From Copromyces sp. CBS 386.78 (lineage: Eukaryota > Ascomycota > Sordariomycetes > Sordariales > Sordariaceae): a stretch of DNA of 64,000 nt. Below, piece by piece: positions 14,000 through 25,347 of this stretch. The position numbers and the translations under genes are program-made. Within the stretch, counting starts at the first letter, position 1. Each line of letters opens with the position of its first letter. Under the pieces are notes generated by a model, which saw nothing but the letters and a program-made list of their open reading frames with translations, had not been told where the DNA came from and did no database searches. The stretch spans positions 124,001-188,000 of the forward strand of contig MU839128.1 in the NCBI GenBank assembly GCA_030685235.1, written 5' to 3'.

Positions 14000-15600
14000 T
14001 ATTAATATTACAACGCCGCAATATTATTATTAACCGTTTAAACGTTTATAGCGTTAACTTAATACTACTAACTATAACCCTATTAGCTATAACCGTATTA
14101 ACCCTACTAAAGAGCGGAATTATTATTATTACTGCCTCTACCACCGCCTCTACTACCGCCTCTACCGCCGCAACCGCTACGACCACTATAAATAGAAGTA
14201 GAGAAGTCTTTATTAAAATTAATACAATTATAGTATACAATAGAGAAATAATTCTTATAATTACAATAGGTATAAACTCCAATCTTTATATAATATTCGA
14301 AAATTTCTTACGAAATTATACTGTATATAGTAACGTTGGTAGCGGATATAAAATCTAAGTCTATAATATTACTACTTTAATTAACGGGCTATTCCGAAGA
14401 AGAAATATTATTATTATTCGTCAAAAATAATTTATAAAATAGATTAATAAACTTCTCGCAATAAATATTATCTTCGTAACTCTAGGCCAAAGAGCGGATT
14501 ATTCGAACTACTTAATATAATTATTATTAATTAAGAATGGGTATTAATAAACGATAATATTGCGGACAACTTTATTAACTTTATTACGAAAATAATATAC
14601 TTTCATAGAATTATCTATATTATATTAATTAATAAAAATAGTAAACCAATCCTCGAAAACGGCCTAACGTATATCCTTAATCATCTTCAAATCGTCGAAT
14701 TTACAACGAATAATAATAATAAAATCGGAATTATTATACTTAATATCGAATTCCTTAAAAAAATCTATAACAATTTTCTACTTCTATTTAATATCGTCGA
14801 TAGAATATTTAAAAATATTAATTAATTATAATTCGATAACCGAAAAGGGAAAACCCTCAAAGCATTTAGTAATATAAAAGAAATGCTTAAATTCAAAAAC
14901 GAAAAAAACAAATTCGTCAATCCAGTAAAACTTAACTTTTATACGCTAAAAATAATATTTCTCGGCCTTCTCCAATAGAATAACACCTTTACCATCGAAT
15001 AAAATAATATACGTACGTAATTACACCGACCTATAGCTACTACCGCCAACGCCTACAACTAATATAATAAGCAATACTTTAATATCTTAAATTTATTTAA
15101 ATTAAATACAAACTTTATTAATAGCCTTAACGTATTTAGCTTTCTATTTTTAAAAGAATATAAAAATATTAATTCTAAAATTATTAAAAGATTTCTTAAA
15201 CTCGTCGATCCCCTATTAAAATTCAATATTTCAAGTATTTAAACGATCGATTTCTTTGTAGGACTTAATAAAATCCTCTTTAACTTTCTAAGCGCGTATA
15301 TAGGCCTCGACTATATCGTTATAAATAAAATAATTAAAGGCGAGGGCAACGTTGTAAAATATAAAAACCGAAATAAACGCGAAGGCGTAATCTACAATAT
15401 AAATAAATAGGGAATAAATATTAAAATCGTTATCAAAATTTATAAATACTTCAACGAGATTATTGTAAATTACTTAATTCGCAAAATCGATACTAGAAAC
15501 TTAAAGGGCTCCAATAGCAATTACTACAATAAAATTATTAATAATAACCCGTAGCTAGTCCGTTATTAATTACTAAATTAATGCGAATATAGTAATTTTC
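14000..15600 (-). pseudogene. Gypsy-A gag remnant with Gly/Arg-rich C terminus
   Basis: On the minus strand the segment ends, around 14240-14105, in a cysteine-containing stretch (VYTYCNYKNYF...YYNCINF, a possible CCHC-like knuckle). A Gly/Arg box follows with the pattern SGRSGCGGRGGSRGGGRGSNNNN. This resembles the nucleic-acid-binding tail of fungal Gypsy Gag proteins. Upstream is alpha-helical-looking, charged sequence with scattered stop codons. The Gly/Arg codons (GGN, CGN) survived RIP better than their surroundings. Limits are approximate. Confidence 0.6.
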
Positions 15601-15829
15601 TTAAACGTACTATCTTAATTAATAAATAAAGAAAAAGAAATAAGGCTAATATTTATATTACTTAATTCGAATTATATTATTTACAACCGAGTCTTTATTT
15701 GCCCCGTTTATAAGGGGTCGAATCGTTAATCGTAAAGCGATTAATCGCGGGTACAATTTAAATAATCTTTTCTATATTAAACGTAATTTAAATCTATTTC
15801 CCTTAAGCGCGCGCAGCGCGATAGTAGGT

Positions 15830-16059
15830 ACAATAAACTATTATAGGGCGAGGTACTATTAGGGGTAGGGTAAAATATACGTTATTATACGAAGGAGAGG
15901 AAGAGAGGATGTGTGCAGAAGACTAGCTATATAGGCGAGAGCCCTGGAAGGCCAGTCCGTACGCGCATATAACCCTATACGTAATTATGCTATAGCTCTG
16001 GGCATAGCACATCTAAGAGTCGGTGTAGGGTGGGCATGTCACAGGCTAATCCTGTGACA
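15830..16059 (-). repeat. Gypsy-A 5' LTR (left border approximate)
   Basis: Read on the minus strand it starts with the perfect inverted repeat TGTCACAGG-ATTAG-CCTGTGACA (16059-16037). It carries a TATATAG box (15927-15934, minus strand) and AATAAA-like sequence near its end. It is clearly less AT-rich than the rest of the element. The partner LTR lies outside the window, so the inner border cannot be fixed. Confidence 0.65.
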
Positions 16060-16199
16060 AGATTTAAAGTTTATTAGAAAAGTAGAGCGTATTACGGTCG
16101 AAAATAGTAGAGAGGAGAAGGTATTTAAGAAATAAGAAAATACGTAATTATCCGACGTAAATATAAATTGTAATATTATTTATAGAGCGACCTTTTAGG

Positions 16200-19100
16200 T
16201 TAGTAGGGTATATTAAGTTGGGGAGAAGATTTATCCCTTTAAGAATTTAGCGATTTTCGATTTTAGTAATTCGCTTTATATTTTTAATAAAATTATTCGT
16301 TTCCTTTATTTCTATTATATTAATTTAAATAATTATATATAGGCTGGAAATATTTAAGTAGTAATTAAAAGGTTTGGGAAAGTTGACGTCGTTATTAGAA
16401 GAAAGAACGGTCTTATAAAACTATAGTTAAAAGAGGTCGTTTTTTACCTTAATTTCGCTACTAATTTCGTCTTTTATATTTAATTACGAAGGTAGAGTTT
16501 TTATTAGGATTATCGCCCTCTTAATAATTATTTAAGGAAAATTGATAGATTATTCTTTTGTTATCTAAGTATTGTTTATAATTAAACGGTTATAAAAATT
16601 ATTCTCCTTTCGTTTATTAGAACATCGTTTATAATATGTCGATACGAAATTACTTTATATATTTAATATCTATTTAAGTAGATAGTAAATATTTAACATC
16701 TATAATTAGGGTACTTAGGACTATAAATATTCGACTATTTATAAAATATCAATGGGGTACGGATCCGCGGCATACTATTAGTTAAATACGATGCGTATAT
16801 TATAGTAAAGATTAAGCGATAGGTTTACTATATACTTAAGGATTGCGGCTATAGATTAAGGGAGAGACTCGTAATAAATTTCTTCGAATTTAACGAAGGA
16901 AGTAACGGGGTTAAATATCTCCTCCTTATTATATACTACTAGTCTAGTTATATTTAGGACTACTACCTATCTAATTGTTAAACGGTTACTATCGGCATTA
17001 CGTTAGTATCCTATATCAATATACTTAAATAGAGGTATAATATTAGTATTAAAACTTTCGAATTCGATAACGAATTTTTAAATAATAAAATTTAATAAAG
17101 GTTATTACAACGAAGAACGATAATTAAACCTTCTATTCCTAATATATAAATATAGAATAATAGAGTAGAGCGTTTAGGGGGTATAATTAAAGAAAGATAT
17201 AATACTATATTAATAAGCTTAAAATTTTTAATTGATTTATAGCTAGAAATTACTACTACAATTATCTATTTTATTAATAAATCCCTTCGATACTTTTACA
17301 ATTAGAAATCTCTATTTAAATAGTTTTATACCTATATTATTTAATAATACAATTATTAAAAAGTACGTAAATTAAATTTAAATTACTTTAAAATTTATAA
17401 TTATAAGGCCTTTATAATAATAAATACTACCTAAAAGAAAGAGAAGCGGCGTTAAAAATATTTGTTTAAAGTATAGATAGGGTTTTTTATTAGTTATTTA
17501 GCGACTTCTATTTATTATATATAGAATCCGTATATAAACTAGATTATTTAAATTAGAAATATAATTTTTAATAAGGAAATTACGTATAACCTAAATTTTA
17601 AAAAGTTAAAAGAAGACTTATAAATTAGTAGCAAGGAATTAGTGGATTTATTTAATAAATTTAACGAATTATATAATTAATCTTCGAGGGTATCCGAATT
17701 ATTAAAGAGAGAAGGCTATAGCCTATAAAATAATATTAATAATAATAATATTAAACTATTATTATTAAACCTTCTAAATAAAAATTACGAATAAAATTAA
17801 AATACTTCCTAGGAGGAAGATAATTAATTATAAAAAGGAGTTAATCCGTACTATATCTCAAATAAGATATTTATCGAATATATTATAAGTATATATCTAT
17901 TACTTCTATTAACCCTACTAATAGTACTTAACGTAAATTATATAATAAATTAAATAGTTTATAAATATTTGTATTAGTAAGAACTTTAGGAAACTGTATT
18001 TAACGTTAGGAAATTATTCCAATTAATCTTTAAAATAATAGGGAAGATTATTATTAAAGCGGAAGTATATTGGCTAATTACTAAACTAAGCTGATTTAAT
18101 AGAATCTATTAACGAAATTTATTTCCTATATTTAAATATTATAGCGATTTAAATAACTATTTATTAGACTAGTTCTTTAAAAAGGTAGAAAAAACCTATT
18201 TATAGAATTATAAAAATATAAAAATATAGATCGAAGTTAGTAGAAATATATTATAATTACGAAATAAATAAATTTTCGATTATATATAAATATATAATTA
18301 TTAATTTAATAAAAACGGAACGTTTAATAAATATAAAGTACGGCTCATTATAAGAAGCGATTAATAGAGTAAAAATAGTATAGATATATACGCCTCTACC
18401 CTAATAAAAAGGTCGTTTAAATCTATTATCGCTCTCGTTATAAAATTTAACTTCGAATTGATTTAATACGACGCAGTTAATGCCTTCGTCAATATATATT
18501 TTAATAAGGAGATTTATATATATATACCTCTTAGGTATTAAATCCTTAGTAAGGTTCTTAAATTAATTAAAGTATTATATAATTTACGACGAATACTTTT
18601 ATTATAGTAAAAAGAATTTAATAGTACGTTTAAATCTATAGGCTTTAAAATAATTTTTAAAGATTCATATATTATAAAAAAGAATAATATTTTTATATTC
18701 TATTATATTAACGATATTATATTTACGTTTAATAAGAATAAAATAGAAGAAATTAATAAATATATTATAGAATTATAATTAAAATATTACTTTATAGGAG
18801 GAAACGAATTCTAATAGTTTTTGGGTATTGAAGTTATTTGTAATCGAAATTAGAGAAAGATTTAGTTATTATAGGAAGCTTATATCGAGAAAATTTCTAA
18901 ATTACTTAAATTTAGTTTTTAACCTATTTTAATATTTATAGAGTATATAGAATTAGTTCCTTATAAGGGTACTACTAACTATATAGAGATCCGCTCTTAT
19001 TAAATTAATATAAGTTTATTATTATATATAGCAGTTAATATTCAATTAAATATTGTATTTTTAATAAGTAAGCAAGTAATTAAAGAAACCCTATTTATAA

Positions 19101-19471
19101 CGCGGTTAATATCCGCTTTAGGGGTAAGGCTATTAGAAAATCCTATTCTTATTCTATAATATAATAATAAGTAAATTATTAAAACGTTTATAGAAGAAAC
19201 CCTTACTTTTAATATTAAAATAAAATATATAAATATTTATAAATATTAATTAAGGGAGGAGATTTTTACTAAGAAGACGTTTAAAATCGAGTATTTAGAT
19301 ATAAAATTAATATTAGTAAATAGATTAATAAAGGTATTAGATATTTTGAAGTATAAGAGGTTTAGAGAGTTTTTAGGTATAGTAGAAAGATTATTTCAGA
19401 AGAAGGATAATCTAGGATTGGAGGAGATCGATTTAGACGATTTGGATGAGAAATTGGGTTTGAATGTATAA
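16200..19471 (+). pseudogene. Copia-1 pol remnant (integrase, RT, partial RNase H)
   Basis: Plus-strand Ty1/Copia polyprotein with many RIP stops. Around 18440-18560 it reads IKFNFELI-YDAVNAFVNIYFNKEIYIYIPLRY, the classical QxDVxxAFLNGxLxExIYMxxPxGF block of Copia RT. Around 18690-18770 is YYINDIIFTFNKNK, the decayed YVDDI loop. The C-terminal RNase H end (19070-19471) is nearly stop-free and reads TFKIEYLDIKLI...LDILKYKRFREFLGIVE, ending in LDEKLGLNV and a stop. A 276-bp deletion removes part of RNase H. Confidence 0.78.
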
Positions 19472-19537
19472 GAAATTTGTAAATAGTTTTACTTTTGATT
19501 TTAAAATAGGTAAAAGAGGTTTATAAGTAAGGGGGTG

Positions 19538-19711
19538 TATTAGATTGTAGGGTGGAGATTTCGATTAGATGAGGCGAGTCCTAGTTATCTGATTAAGGTC
19601 TTGGTATTTCCGGGATACCCGAGTACCCCCTAGACCTTCTGGAGCGGATTAGTTATATAGCCAGTTTCTAGACAGTTCAATCAACCAGATCACACACCAG
19701 TAAATCTGACA
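19538..19711 (+). repeat. Copia-1 3' LTR (174 bp)
   Basis: Same length as and highly similar to the LTRs at 27578-27751 and 32833-33006. It starts TATTAGATT (RIPped TGTCAGATT) and ends AATCTGACA. The left part carries C-to-T/G-to-A changes. The right end, next to single-copy DNA, is almost unmutated. Confidence 0.9.
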
Positions 19712-20121
19712 GTATGCCCCGTTGAGGCGTTGCGTGAAGGTCCCCCTGCAAATGTAATTGGCCAAAATAGTGTGGGGGATAAAACCCGGTTGAATGAGAA
19801 AAAGCGGTATACCAGAACGCTGACTTGTACAGGTACCTTCGGTTACTTACCTCACCATCTCAGGCCACATCGTACCATCCATAGTATTCGATGGCCTCTG
19901 CTGCTCGCGTCTCTTCAAATCTGCTCAAAACAGATGGGCCCCTTCGCTGGGCTGGGCTGCCTTGCCACTTCGGGCTTGTCGCCGGTCACCGTGGTTGGTA
20001 AACATTCGACCATCGCTTATCGTGGATGGGAAACGCGCCCAAACACTGCACTGGAATCGGACAGGTTCGCGAAAACATGCTCGGGAATACCTCGTGGTTG
20101 TCCGGAGATGCCACCGTCTTG

Positions 20122-20157
20122 GTTGGGGACTGTGTTGGGGACTGTGTTGGGAACCGT
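20122..20157 (+). repeat. 12-bp tandem repeat, three units
   Basis: Unit GTTGGGGACTGT twice (20122-20133, 20134-20145), then a third, slightly diverged unit (20146-20157). Minisatellite-like and non-coding as far as can be seen. Confidence 0.8.
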
Positions 20158-20570
20158 CGGACACCTGGAAATCGCGGACAAAATGCCGTGTAAGTGGGTT
20201 TTTAACTCACTTGAGGTTTTGGTATCCACTGTCGGACGAAAACATCCGGACCCTTCGCCTGCTATTCTTTCTTGATCTTCTCACTGGATAAAAAGCATGC
20301 AGCGGCGGGCTGGTGGAGCCATTTCTCCTGCAGAGCGGATTCTCCAGATAAAGCCTGGGCCATTCTCTCCACATGCATGCGCATGGTCGAGGCTTGGCAG
20401 TCTTGGCTTCATCTGCTTTCGGCAGCCGATCGCTTGGCAGCTGTGAGGCAGGCAGCCAGGCACGCCGCCTGGCAAACCACTCTGTCAATAGCAGATCCCG
20501 TGAGTACGTGCAGTTCGCGCTACTCTGCCTGGTCCCATGCTCCATCGGACGCCGCAACCCCGCGACTTTA

Positions 20571-20576
20571 ACGCGT
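20571..20576 (+). promoter_or_regulatory. ACGCGT (MCB-like) box upstream of RAD50
   Basis: ACGCGT lies 163 bp before the RAD50 start codon. In yeasts this MluI cell-cycle box binds MBF and drives G1/S expression of replication and repair genes. A role here is inferred from the match alone. A 6-bp word can occur by chance. Confidence 0.3.
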
Positions 20577-20738
20577 CCACCATCGACGAGTGTGCGACTT
20601 CATTTCCTATTTCTATCGACGGAGGGACTCACGAACCTCACACGAAAGGACGCCCATAAAAACAAAGAGGCGAGACGCGCCGCATGAACATCCTCACAGT
20701 GGCCCAGTCTCTGCCCAATTCTTGAGAGGTTGGCCAAA

Positions 20739-23700
20739 ATGTCCAAGATCGAGAAGATGTCCATCTTGGGCGTGCGCTCCTTTGGGCCACGCCACCCAGA
20801 GGCCATCGCCTTTAACACTCCACTAACCCTCATCGTCGGTTACAATGGCTCGGGCAAGACCACCATCATCGAATGTCTCAAGTACGCTACCACTGGCGAG
20901 CTTCCGCCCAACAGCAAGGGCGGAGCTTTCATCCACGACCCTAACGTGAGTGTTACTGCCGAGTCTCCCTGATTCTGCGACGACGTCGGCTAACATGTTA
21001 CCTTGTGCAGCTCGTCGGCGAGAAAGATGTCCAGGCCCAGATCAAGCTTTCCTTCCGCTCCACTGTTGGTGAATCCTTCGTCGTAACCCGAAACGTGCAG
21101 GTAGTCGTCAAGAAGGCCACAAGAACCCAAAAGGCCCTCGAAGGAAGTCTCCTACTGCGATCCAATGGCGATCGTCAAGTAATATCTACCAGGGTAATGG
21201 AACTCGACAAGCTGGTTCCCGAAAAGCTGGGCGTCTCATCAGCTGTCCTAGACGCGGTTATCTTTTGCCATCAGGATGAGTCCCTCTGGCCTATGAGCGC
21301 GCCGGCTGACCTAAAAAAGAAATTCGATGAGATTTTCGAGGCCCAAAAGTACGCCAAAGTTATCGAGAACCTGAAGGTCCTTCGAAAGAACAAGGGCGAA
21401 GAGCTTCGACTCCTCAAGATGCAAGAAGCCCAAGACAAGCAGAACAAGGAGAGGGCGGATAAGGTCGATAAGGAACTGAATAAGATCACTCGCGAGATTC
21501 AAGAGGCTCGCGACAAGTGCAGCGAGCTGCAAGGCCAGATCGAGGAGGAGGATATTCGAATCAAGCAAAAATGGGAGCAGGCCAACAGTTTCCTCAGGAT
21601 CGTCAACGAGCTGCAGACCAAACACGAGAAACTCGAGTACAAGAAAGATGCCATCGCAGAGTTGGGGGAACGTATCGAGGAGAGCACAGAGTCTGACGAA
21701 TACCTTCGAGACTCTCTCAACCAGTACGAGCAGACGGTTGATCGAATGAACAGCGACCGTGATCAGAAGGTGGCCCAATTTGGCACCCTGCAGACCGAGC
21801 TCAAGACCGCCCGAGTCAAGCATACCGCTAAGGCTGAGGAGCAGGGAAAGCATCAATCCGACAAGGACAAATATGACCGTCAGCTCGTTTCGCAACGTCA
21901 AATGATCCAAGAAGGAGCCGAAAAGCACGAGATTCGCGGCTTCACCGGTGACTTGGATGACCAGGAGATCAAGGCATTCTACGAACGCATCGAGAAAATG
22001 CTCCAAGATACGAAACAGGATCTGGAACGTCTTCACCGTGACAACGCTGTCGAACTGGACGCAAAATCCGCCACTATCACGGAACTAGAGAGCCGGAAGG
22101 CGTCTCGCATTCGAGATCGGAAGACCTCATCCCAGCGAGTCGCGACACTTCAAAGAGATATTACCAAACTTCAAGGGGAGCTGAACAATCTCGATGTTGA
22201 CGAAGGCGCCGAGGCAGTACTACGGACCGAAATGAAGGGATTGGAGTCCAAAACCAAGGAAGCTAAGGCTGACATAAAAGTGGCTGGACTCGATGCACAG
22301 ATCAGGGAGCTAAATAACGAGGTCTTGACTCTAGAAGCTCAAGGTGCCAAGCTAAGCCGCGAACTGGTCGAATGCACCAATCTAGTATCCCAACGTGCAC
22401 AGCTTGAACTTCGCAAAAAGCAGCTTAGGGAACGGAAGGGAGAACTCGACATTCTGAAGAGCACGTTCAATCAGCAGTTGACCGAAGTTATCGGCAAAGA
22501 CTGGACACCAGCAACCATCGAGTCGGACTTTCAGAAAGCCCTTCGACGGCTGGGTGACCGAGTCTCTGAGCTTCGAAAGGCGAAGGATTCAACGCAACAA
22601 GAACTGAAGCAAGTTGAGTTCAAGCTCACCACTGCTCGTGACAAGCAGACCAAGTCCATGAAAGAAAGGGATAACTGCAAGAAGGACGTTGTCGACGCTC
22701 TGAACAAGGTGAAGCGCCTTCCTGATACTATTCCGGACATTGTGACGGTAGACCATTACACAGAGGCAGTAGAGTGGACGGAGACGGAGTTGAAGGATAT
22801 CGACGAGAATCTCAAATTGGCTGGTGGATGGACGAAGTATTTCACAAGAGCGAAGCTTAGAGCAGAAAAAAAGCATATATGCATACTCTGCGAGCGGTCT
22901 GTGGATGGCGACGACGAAGCCAGGGATAAATTGATGGAAAATATCATGGCCAAGCTGAACCTCGACAACAAAGACAAGATTCTTGAGGCCCAGGCCGAGA
23001 CCAGCCGGGATCTTGGGACGCTGAGAAGTGTGCGGGCGAAGTACGAGACATACGGGCGATTGTGTAAGGAGCTGCCGTCCATGGCCGAAGAAATCACTTC
23101 CCTCACATCTCAAAAGGAAAAATTGGTCCGGCTACTTGAGGATCAGGACGACACCTTCAAAGTTGCCGAAGAGAAGCGGAACTCGGCGGACATACTGAAC
23201 AAGAGCGTACTGAAGATTGCACAGACCGTCAAGGATATCGCGGACTCCGAAAAGCAGATCGAGAGATCCCAACAGAATTCGAGCATTCAAGTCCGCAGCG
23301 CTGACGAGATCAACGATGACCAAACAGTTTGTGCAGAGCAGTTGAGAGTTGCCCAGGCGAAGCTGATCAAGTTAACCGCCGAACGACAACGGTTGAAGGA
23401 TCAGGCCGCTCAGCTTGAGGTTGAGAAATTGGAGTTGAAGCACAGGATTACCGAGGTCGTCCAGCAACTAGAGCACAAGAAGCGACTCCAGGACACGATT
23501 AAGAATCACAAGGAGGAACAGAACGAGCTTCGGAAGAACATGCAGGACATCGACAAAGAGGTCGAGGGTATTGACCCAGAAATTGCCAGCGCCAGGGCAG
23601 CCCTCGAGGAATCTCGAAAGCAGGGCCGAGCCAAAGAGCAGCGGATCGCAGAGGAACGCGACGGTATCGCCACCACAGTGAGCGAGCTTAAGATGATCAA

Positions 23701-24757
23701 CCGCGAAATCCAGGATTATCTCGACCGAGGCGGCCCTGCCAACCTGGCCTCTAACAAGCGTGCCATTGCCAGCCTCGAGAGCACCATCGCCACTCTCGAA
23801 AGAGACATGAAAGAGCTCACCATCCAAATCAACAAGCTAAACAAGGAAATCGACAATAGCGACGCCAAGCGGCGCAACATCGCCGATAACCTCACCTACC
23901 GCAAGAACCAGCGCGAGCGCGACGCTCTCGAGGAAGAAATTGAAGAGCTCGAGTCGCGCAACGCCCAAGAGGACTATGACCGTCTCGTCAAGGAAGCGCA
24001 CTACCTCGAATCCCGACGTGGCAAGCTTAACGCCGACCGCGAGCGCCTCATGGGCTCCATGTCGACCAAAGACGAGCAGTTCGCCCGACTCAACGACGAG
24101 TACGAGATCGAGCTGAAAGGCGCGCGCGCCCGGTACAAGGAGAGCCACATCAAAGTCGAGACTACCAAAGCGGCCATCGAGGATCTCGCGCGGGGAACCA
24201 TGGCGCTCGACCAAGCCATTATGCAGTACCACTCGCTCAAGATGGAGGAGATCAACCGCACCATCGGCGAGCTGTGGCAGAGCACGTACCAGGGTACCGA
24301 CATCGACACGATCCACATCCGCTCCGACATGGACTCTTCGGCCTCAGGCGCTAGCAACACGCGCCGCACTTACAACTACCGCGTGTCCATGATCAAGGGC
24401 GACACGGAGATGGACATGCGCGGGCGCTGCTCAGCTGGCCAGAAGGTTCTGGCCTGCATTATTATTCGCCTTGCACTGGCCGAATCGTTTGGTGTGAATT
24501 GTGGCTTGATCGCGCTCGACGAACCGACGACGAACCTTGATAGCGACAATATCCGCAGTCTCGCCGAGAGTCTGCATGCGATTATTAAGGCGAGAAGGAG
24601 CCAGAATAACCTGCAGCTGGTGGTGATCACGCACGACGAGGAGTTCTTGAAGCATATGCAGTGTAGCGAGTTCTGTGATGACTTTTTCAGGGTCAAGAGG
24701 GATGAGAATCAGAATAGTGTCATTTCGAGGGAGAGTATTACGAGGATTTCGGAGTAA
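20739..24757 (+). CDS. rad50: DNA repair protein RAD50
   Basis: ATPase/coiled-coil subunit of the nuclear Mre11-Rad50-Nbs1(Xrs2) complex, which detects and processes DNA double-strand breaks and supports telomere upkeep and checkpoint signalling. Exons 20739-20945 and 21011-24757 with one 65-bp intron give 1317 residues, the usual family length. The N-terminal ABC half carries Walker A GYNGSGKT (residues 34-41) and the CHQDESLWP block of the Q-loop region. A long coiled coil follows, broken by the zinc hook CILC at about residues 693-696. The C-terminal half has the signature CSAGQK (about 1207), Walker B LIALDEPT with D-loop (about 1234) and the switch histidine in VITHDEEF (about 1272). All key residues are present. 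The start ATG was chosen because [17 protein letters not shown] matches the family N terminus. Convergent with PSY4. Confidence 0.97.
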
Positions 24758-25347
24758 AAGGCGGTGGAGTGGAGGTCGATGGTGCGAGTGTCGTGGGATG
24801 CGATTTTTCAGAAGGTTATTTTCAGGGGCTAGGCTTAGGCTGTACAAGTCACGGTATGTGATGATAGAATGTGGGATCTGAATTTTTGTTGACTGAAGAA
24901 GCGCCCTTCTCGGACTGCTTATTCAACGCTGTGGGTTCTTTTGTCTGTTCGGTTCACGACTAGCTTGGCCGATTTCGTTTGATCAGCACATGAACCTATG
25001 TATGATCAGCCTGATTTACGTACTGGCCACATATGGGGCTCGAAGGATGTTTCATCGCAACAGGGTAGACCTTTCGACATGAAATGCAAGGTGCATTGTA
25101 GTGTATCATGTTCTGTAGTCCATATCATACGTGAAAAACCACAACCATGCCGCTGATACAGGTACCTAACCTAAACCGTAACTCAATCCAAGTAAACAGA
25201 CATGTCGCTTGTTTCATCCAACAACTTCTCCCCTTCCTGTGGTCCTGATAACATTTGACTCCTCTTCGTTATTTTTCATCTTTTACGACTTCCGAATAAA
25301 TACGTCCCTCTATTGGCTGGACCCAACAGAGTCAACGTTCTCTCATA
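24758..25347. other. Intergenic between convergent RAD50 and PSY4
   Basis: 590 bp holding the two 3' UTRs. No further gene or structured element is apparent. Confidence 0.7.

Larger units (their letters stand above)
12237..16059 (-). mobile_element. Gypsy-A LTR retrotransposon, 5' part (LTR, gag, start of pol)
   Basis: Proximal half of the minus-strand Gypsy-A. On the minus strand the order is LTR (about 16059-15830), gag (about 15600-14000), protease and the N-terminal part of RT up to 12237. Its right edge, ending in TGTGACA at 16059, abuts Copia-1 DNA that aligns with position 29079 of Copia-2. Gypsy-A is therefore inserted into Copia-1. Confidence 0.82.
16060..19711 (+). mobile_element. 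Copia-1 LTR retrotransposon, 3' portion, RIP-degraded
   Basis: Collinear with Copia-2 from 29079 to 33006: GAG-pre-integrase/integrase, RT, RNase H and the 3' LTR. It is about 276 bp shorter than Copia-2. The difference lies near 19070, where the central RNase H segment present at about 32092-32370 of Copia-2 is missing. The 5' part was separated by Gypsy-A and lies outside the window. It ends in a 174-bp LTR. Confidence 0.88.
19712..20738. other. Intergenic: Copia-1 border to RAD50 start
   Basis: About 1 kb of normal-composition DNA without a convincing gene. Several overlapping short open frames exist on both strands, but none resembles a known protein. It should hold the RAD50 promoter and leader. 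It contains a 12-bp tandem repeat and an ACGCGT box, listed separately. Confidence 0.7.

Noticed and set aside
14046..14282. 78-codon minus-strand frame with Val/Ala/Glu repeats
   Set aside because: Wrong frame of the Gypsy-A gag Gly/Arg box. The neighbouring frame gives the meaningful RGG and cysteine pattern.
19730..20690. Cluster of overlapping short open frames on both strands upstream of RAD50 (up to 181 codons)
   Set aside because: Mutually overlapping, mostly lacking an ATG start, no known family, and partly made of the 12-bp tandem repeat. Treated as intergenic.
21311..22036. 241-codon minus-strand frame inside RAD50
   Set aside because: Shadow of the coiled-coil coding sequence (Leu-rich antisense of Glu/Lys codons).
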